This document shows, piece by piece, positions 37,378-40,000 of a stretch of 40,000 nucleotides of DNA. This DNA comes from Monoraphidium neglectum. Lineage: Eukaryota > Chlorophyta > Chlorophyceae > Sphaeropleales > Selenastraceae. Below the pieces are notes generated by a model. The model ran no database searches. It saw only the letters and a list, made by a program, of their open reading frames with translations, and was not told the origin of the DNA. Location: the NCBI RefSeq assembly GCF_000611645.1, contig NW_014013557.1, positions 1 through 40,000 on the forward strand, given 5' to 3'. The position numbers were made by a program, and so were the translations under genes. Within the stretch, counting starts at the first letter, position 1. The number at the start of each line of letters is the position of its first letter.

Positions 37378-40000
37378 GGTGGAGGCGTTTTGTTTTGGAC
37401 GCGATTGCCAGGCCTAAACGAAGGGGTCTCCTGCACCTGATTAGGGACGCGAGACAGCAGCCAACGCAAACTAAGAGTTTAGCCACACTCGACGGTCGGG
37501 TGATTTTGATCACCCGGAATGTAACCAGATCTGTCTTTTAATTTTGCCAGTGGCGGTAGTCCGAAGCCAACTGCAAAGCGAGGGTTTGACATGAAGTGAT
37601 CATGCCTGAAGAGCAGACCGGATGTGTGCGCCGTTGACCGGGTCCGCTGCGCATGTTTCAGTTTGCGCCTCACCCAACGCAAGAGTTCCAAGTTCTCAGC
37701 CGGTATGGCATGCGGTTCATATGCCTACCCCGAACCAAGCAAGTATCATAACATAATCCAAGCCGCACAACACACCAACTGACTGCATGCGACAATGGGA
37801 GCCCCTCAGCCGGCCCTGTGCACAACACCAACTTGTGAGTTCTAGGAGGTTGATAGGACAATGATAACAAAGACCGTTTGTGATTTGTATGGCATTGCTT
37901 ATCAAGAAGTCTTCTATTTTCCTGGTCCTGACTCTCCCCTTGTCAGGTGGTAGAGGTTCTTCGTGCGACTAGCAGCCGCAGCAGGTCAACTGGAGTGAGC
38001 ATCAGCAGCGTGCAGTTGCGCTGGCCCAACCCCCAAAGCTCTGTTTGTAGCATAAATGTTGCCAGGATAGTGGGTGCAAGCATAGCAACTGCGCTCAACG
38101 AAGCCATGTGCTAGAGGAGCATGCGGGAGAACACCCTGTGTAATTCTGCTCAGTCATGACGTGAGCATTCAGATTGGATGGGCAGGCCCCGATATAATCA
38201 CAGCGAGTCCAGGCAGCGCAGGTTGCTTGGGCACTTCAAATACGGCGCATTTCTCTGACAAGGACCAAGCCTGCTAGCTAGCGAGATTACAAGGCGGCAA
38301 TGGTAGCTAAGGAAGAGATGGATTGTGGCCTCAGAAAACCTCGCACAGCAAACAAGACTCGGACCACGCCAGTCAGGCAGCCAGGCGGGCACACATCAAA
38401 AAGGTGCCCGCCAACAGCGGCCTCCCGCACATCACTGCCGCGGGAGCCAGAACGGGTAGGGGGCAATCGCCCCTTATACCCCATCCCAGGCATTTGTTTG
38501 AATTTGCCTCACGCTTGCTTAATGGAGCCATTGCTGGCACCGCACAGCCAGCCGCAGCGTGCAAAAGCCATGAAAAGCCTTCCCATTCTTTCACAGGACT
38601 GCGCCTGTTGTGTGCGTGCGTGGCCAGGTGACCCTCCCTCCAAAGCATGGATTAGCTGCACGGAATATATCCTAGGGCTCTGCACGTGAAGTGACAAGGC
38701 GCGCTCACGTACGATGCAAGTACGGCAGTACAGGCGCGCGAGCACGCATTGGCATCTGCCTGGGCAATAATATGAACAATGTGTTGAGCAAGGTGCGATC
38801 GCACCTCGCCATGCTGCAGCCTGTGGGTCTTACTAGGAGGCAGGATGTACACCTGCATGCGGAGGGAGAAAAGCGACGGCTAGGCGCGTGTCGGCACCTG
38901 CAGGCGAATTTGGGCGGTGCCAAATGCGCTCATGCCTTGGGGCAAAACCAGGGGAGCATGTATTAGTGTACACTGCTGCCGAGGGGCAAGGGAAGAGGTG
39001 CACTGCTTAGCTCTGCAGAGTGCTGTGACCAATCCGCAATGCCGCAACAGTGCAGGAAGTAAGCGCCGATTGTGTGAGCCGGTAATCACCCTCAACTCAC
39101 GCACTCATGTGCGAGGCCGAAAGGCGCTCCGAGTCAGGGTCCCAAAATTGCCGTTCCGCAGGTTTGCACCTGCGCATCCTCAAGTTCTGTGTCATTGCCT
39201 GCGCGCAGGCCCTGAAGGCGGCACTACAATGATCTCCATGATGTATCGTGCACGGTGCGACACAGCGGTGGCTTGTGCAGAGTGCAAAACAAACGCAGTC
39301 CCCGAATGCGTGAGAAGCTGGTCAGGAATGATACCGTGGACGAAGCACAAGGGTGCGAACGAACATATTGCAGCGCCCGCCCAGGTCACCCTGCTCCCGT
39401 CAGCCAGCGCTTCTGGATGGCTCGCGGCTCACAACTGCAGGAGAAACGCACGCGCAAATACAAGGACCGTCACCGCAGATAGAGCGCACGCCGCGTGCGA
39501 GTAGCAAATGCCCGGGCCCGGCGCAATGGATTGGACGGCGGCCTGTCTTTGGGGTTTGCTGAAATCTGGGGAGAAGGATGACCAGGTAGGCCCACCTTGC
39601 GGGCAGCAGCTGCCGGATCTCAGACTGCTGAGCCCCTAGCACACGAAGGCGCCCAAGTACGCAACACAAAAGCGGGACAGCAAGACGTGAGTGGTGGTTT
39701 CACATTCCGGCGTATTGTGTATGGCAAGTGCGGCAGCGCGCTTCCATGACCAATGCCCTTCAACCCTCTGAGATCATTATGTGCCAGTTCCCGCCCAGAC
39801 GCCCGCATGCTCTGCGAGCAAACCCACCAGAGAGTTGAAGGGCAGATGGGCAGTGCTGCGGTGTGCGGCACAACCCTCACAGTGGAGCGCACCCCCCCTA
39901 GCATGCGCACGTACGAACATTATGTTGTGTTTGGGGGGTCTGGTATTCTGTGGCAGATTGAGATAAAAGTGCTGGAAAGACCTTCATTGCCAAAAACAAA
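37378..40000. other. Terminal stretch without a recognised gene
   Basis: The first few hundred bases upstream of 37377 should hold the biotin carboxylase promoter and 5' UTR. Beyond that, open frames (longest about 195 codons, plus, 38917-39504) are rich in Cys, Arg and His, overlap on both strands and match no family I recognise. I saw no RNA gene, transposon protein or tandem repeat. Confidence 0.5.

Noticed and set aside
38917..39504. A 195-codon plus-strand open frame near the window end
   Set aside because: Cys/Arg/His-rich, without helices, domains or splice context to support it.

Overview
The window is nuclear DNA of a green alga (Chlorophyta). It is GC-rich. Its genes are split into short exons with GT–AG introns, and many donors read GTGCG or GTGAG. 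Several genes are followed by the chlorophyte poly(A) signal TGTAA, and (CA)n and (CAG)n microsatellites are frequent. Two gene products are plastid-type: the biotin carboxylase of acetyl-CoA carboxylase and a beta-carotene ketolase. The ketolase suggests a ketocarotenoid (astaxanthin or canthaxanthin) making lineage, of the kind known in Chlamydomonadales and Sphaeropleales. The order is an inference; the sequence itself does not name a species.

Layout: 1-1580 holds no recognised gene. 1581-7021 (+) is an 11-exon gene for a divergent SEC23-type COPII protein, closest in plan to the plant SEC23D type. 8053-11039 (+) is an 8-exon mitochondrial carrier of the BOU (A BOUT DE SOUFFLE) type. 11040-13995 is mostly non-coding. 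13996-17668 (-) is a 7-exon beta-carotene ketolase. 18095-20459 (-) is a SET-domain, Rubisco-LSMT-like methyltransferase gene with several apparent reading-frame breaks. 20627-22662 (+) is a multi-pass membrane protein of unknown function with an internally repeated module; it faces the SET gene across a 167 bp gap. 24226-27850 (+) is an SR-protein kinase (SRPK). 27851-31736 is intergenic and holds a long (CTG)n tract and a decayed LINE reverse transcriptase. 31737-37377 (-) is the 13-exon plastid biotin carboxylase gene. 37378-40000 shows nothing recognisable.

There is no operon-like logic; each gene is its own transcription unit. Functionally the window touches ER-to-Golgi traffic (SEC23), mitochondrial metabolite transport linked in plants to photorespiration (BOU), ketocarotenoid synthesis (BKT), protein methylation (SET), splicing-factor phosphorylation (SRPK) and fatty-acid synthesis (biotin carboxylase). 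Exons were joined by hand from splice signals, codon phase and remembered family motifs. Five of the gene models (SEC23, BOU, BKT, SRPK, biotin carboxylase) close in frame from ATG to stop. The SET and membrane-protein models do not close without frame breaks.

The items most worth a second look are a His-to-Gln change in the third histidine box of the ketolase, a SET domain whose signature residues are replaced or read out of frame, and the unknown membrane protein with a repeated module.
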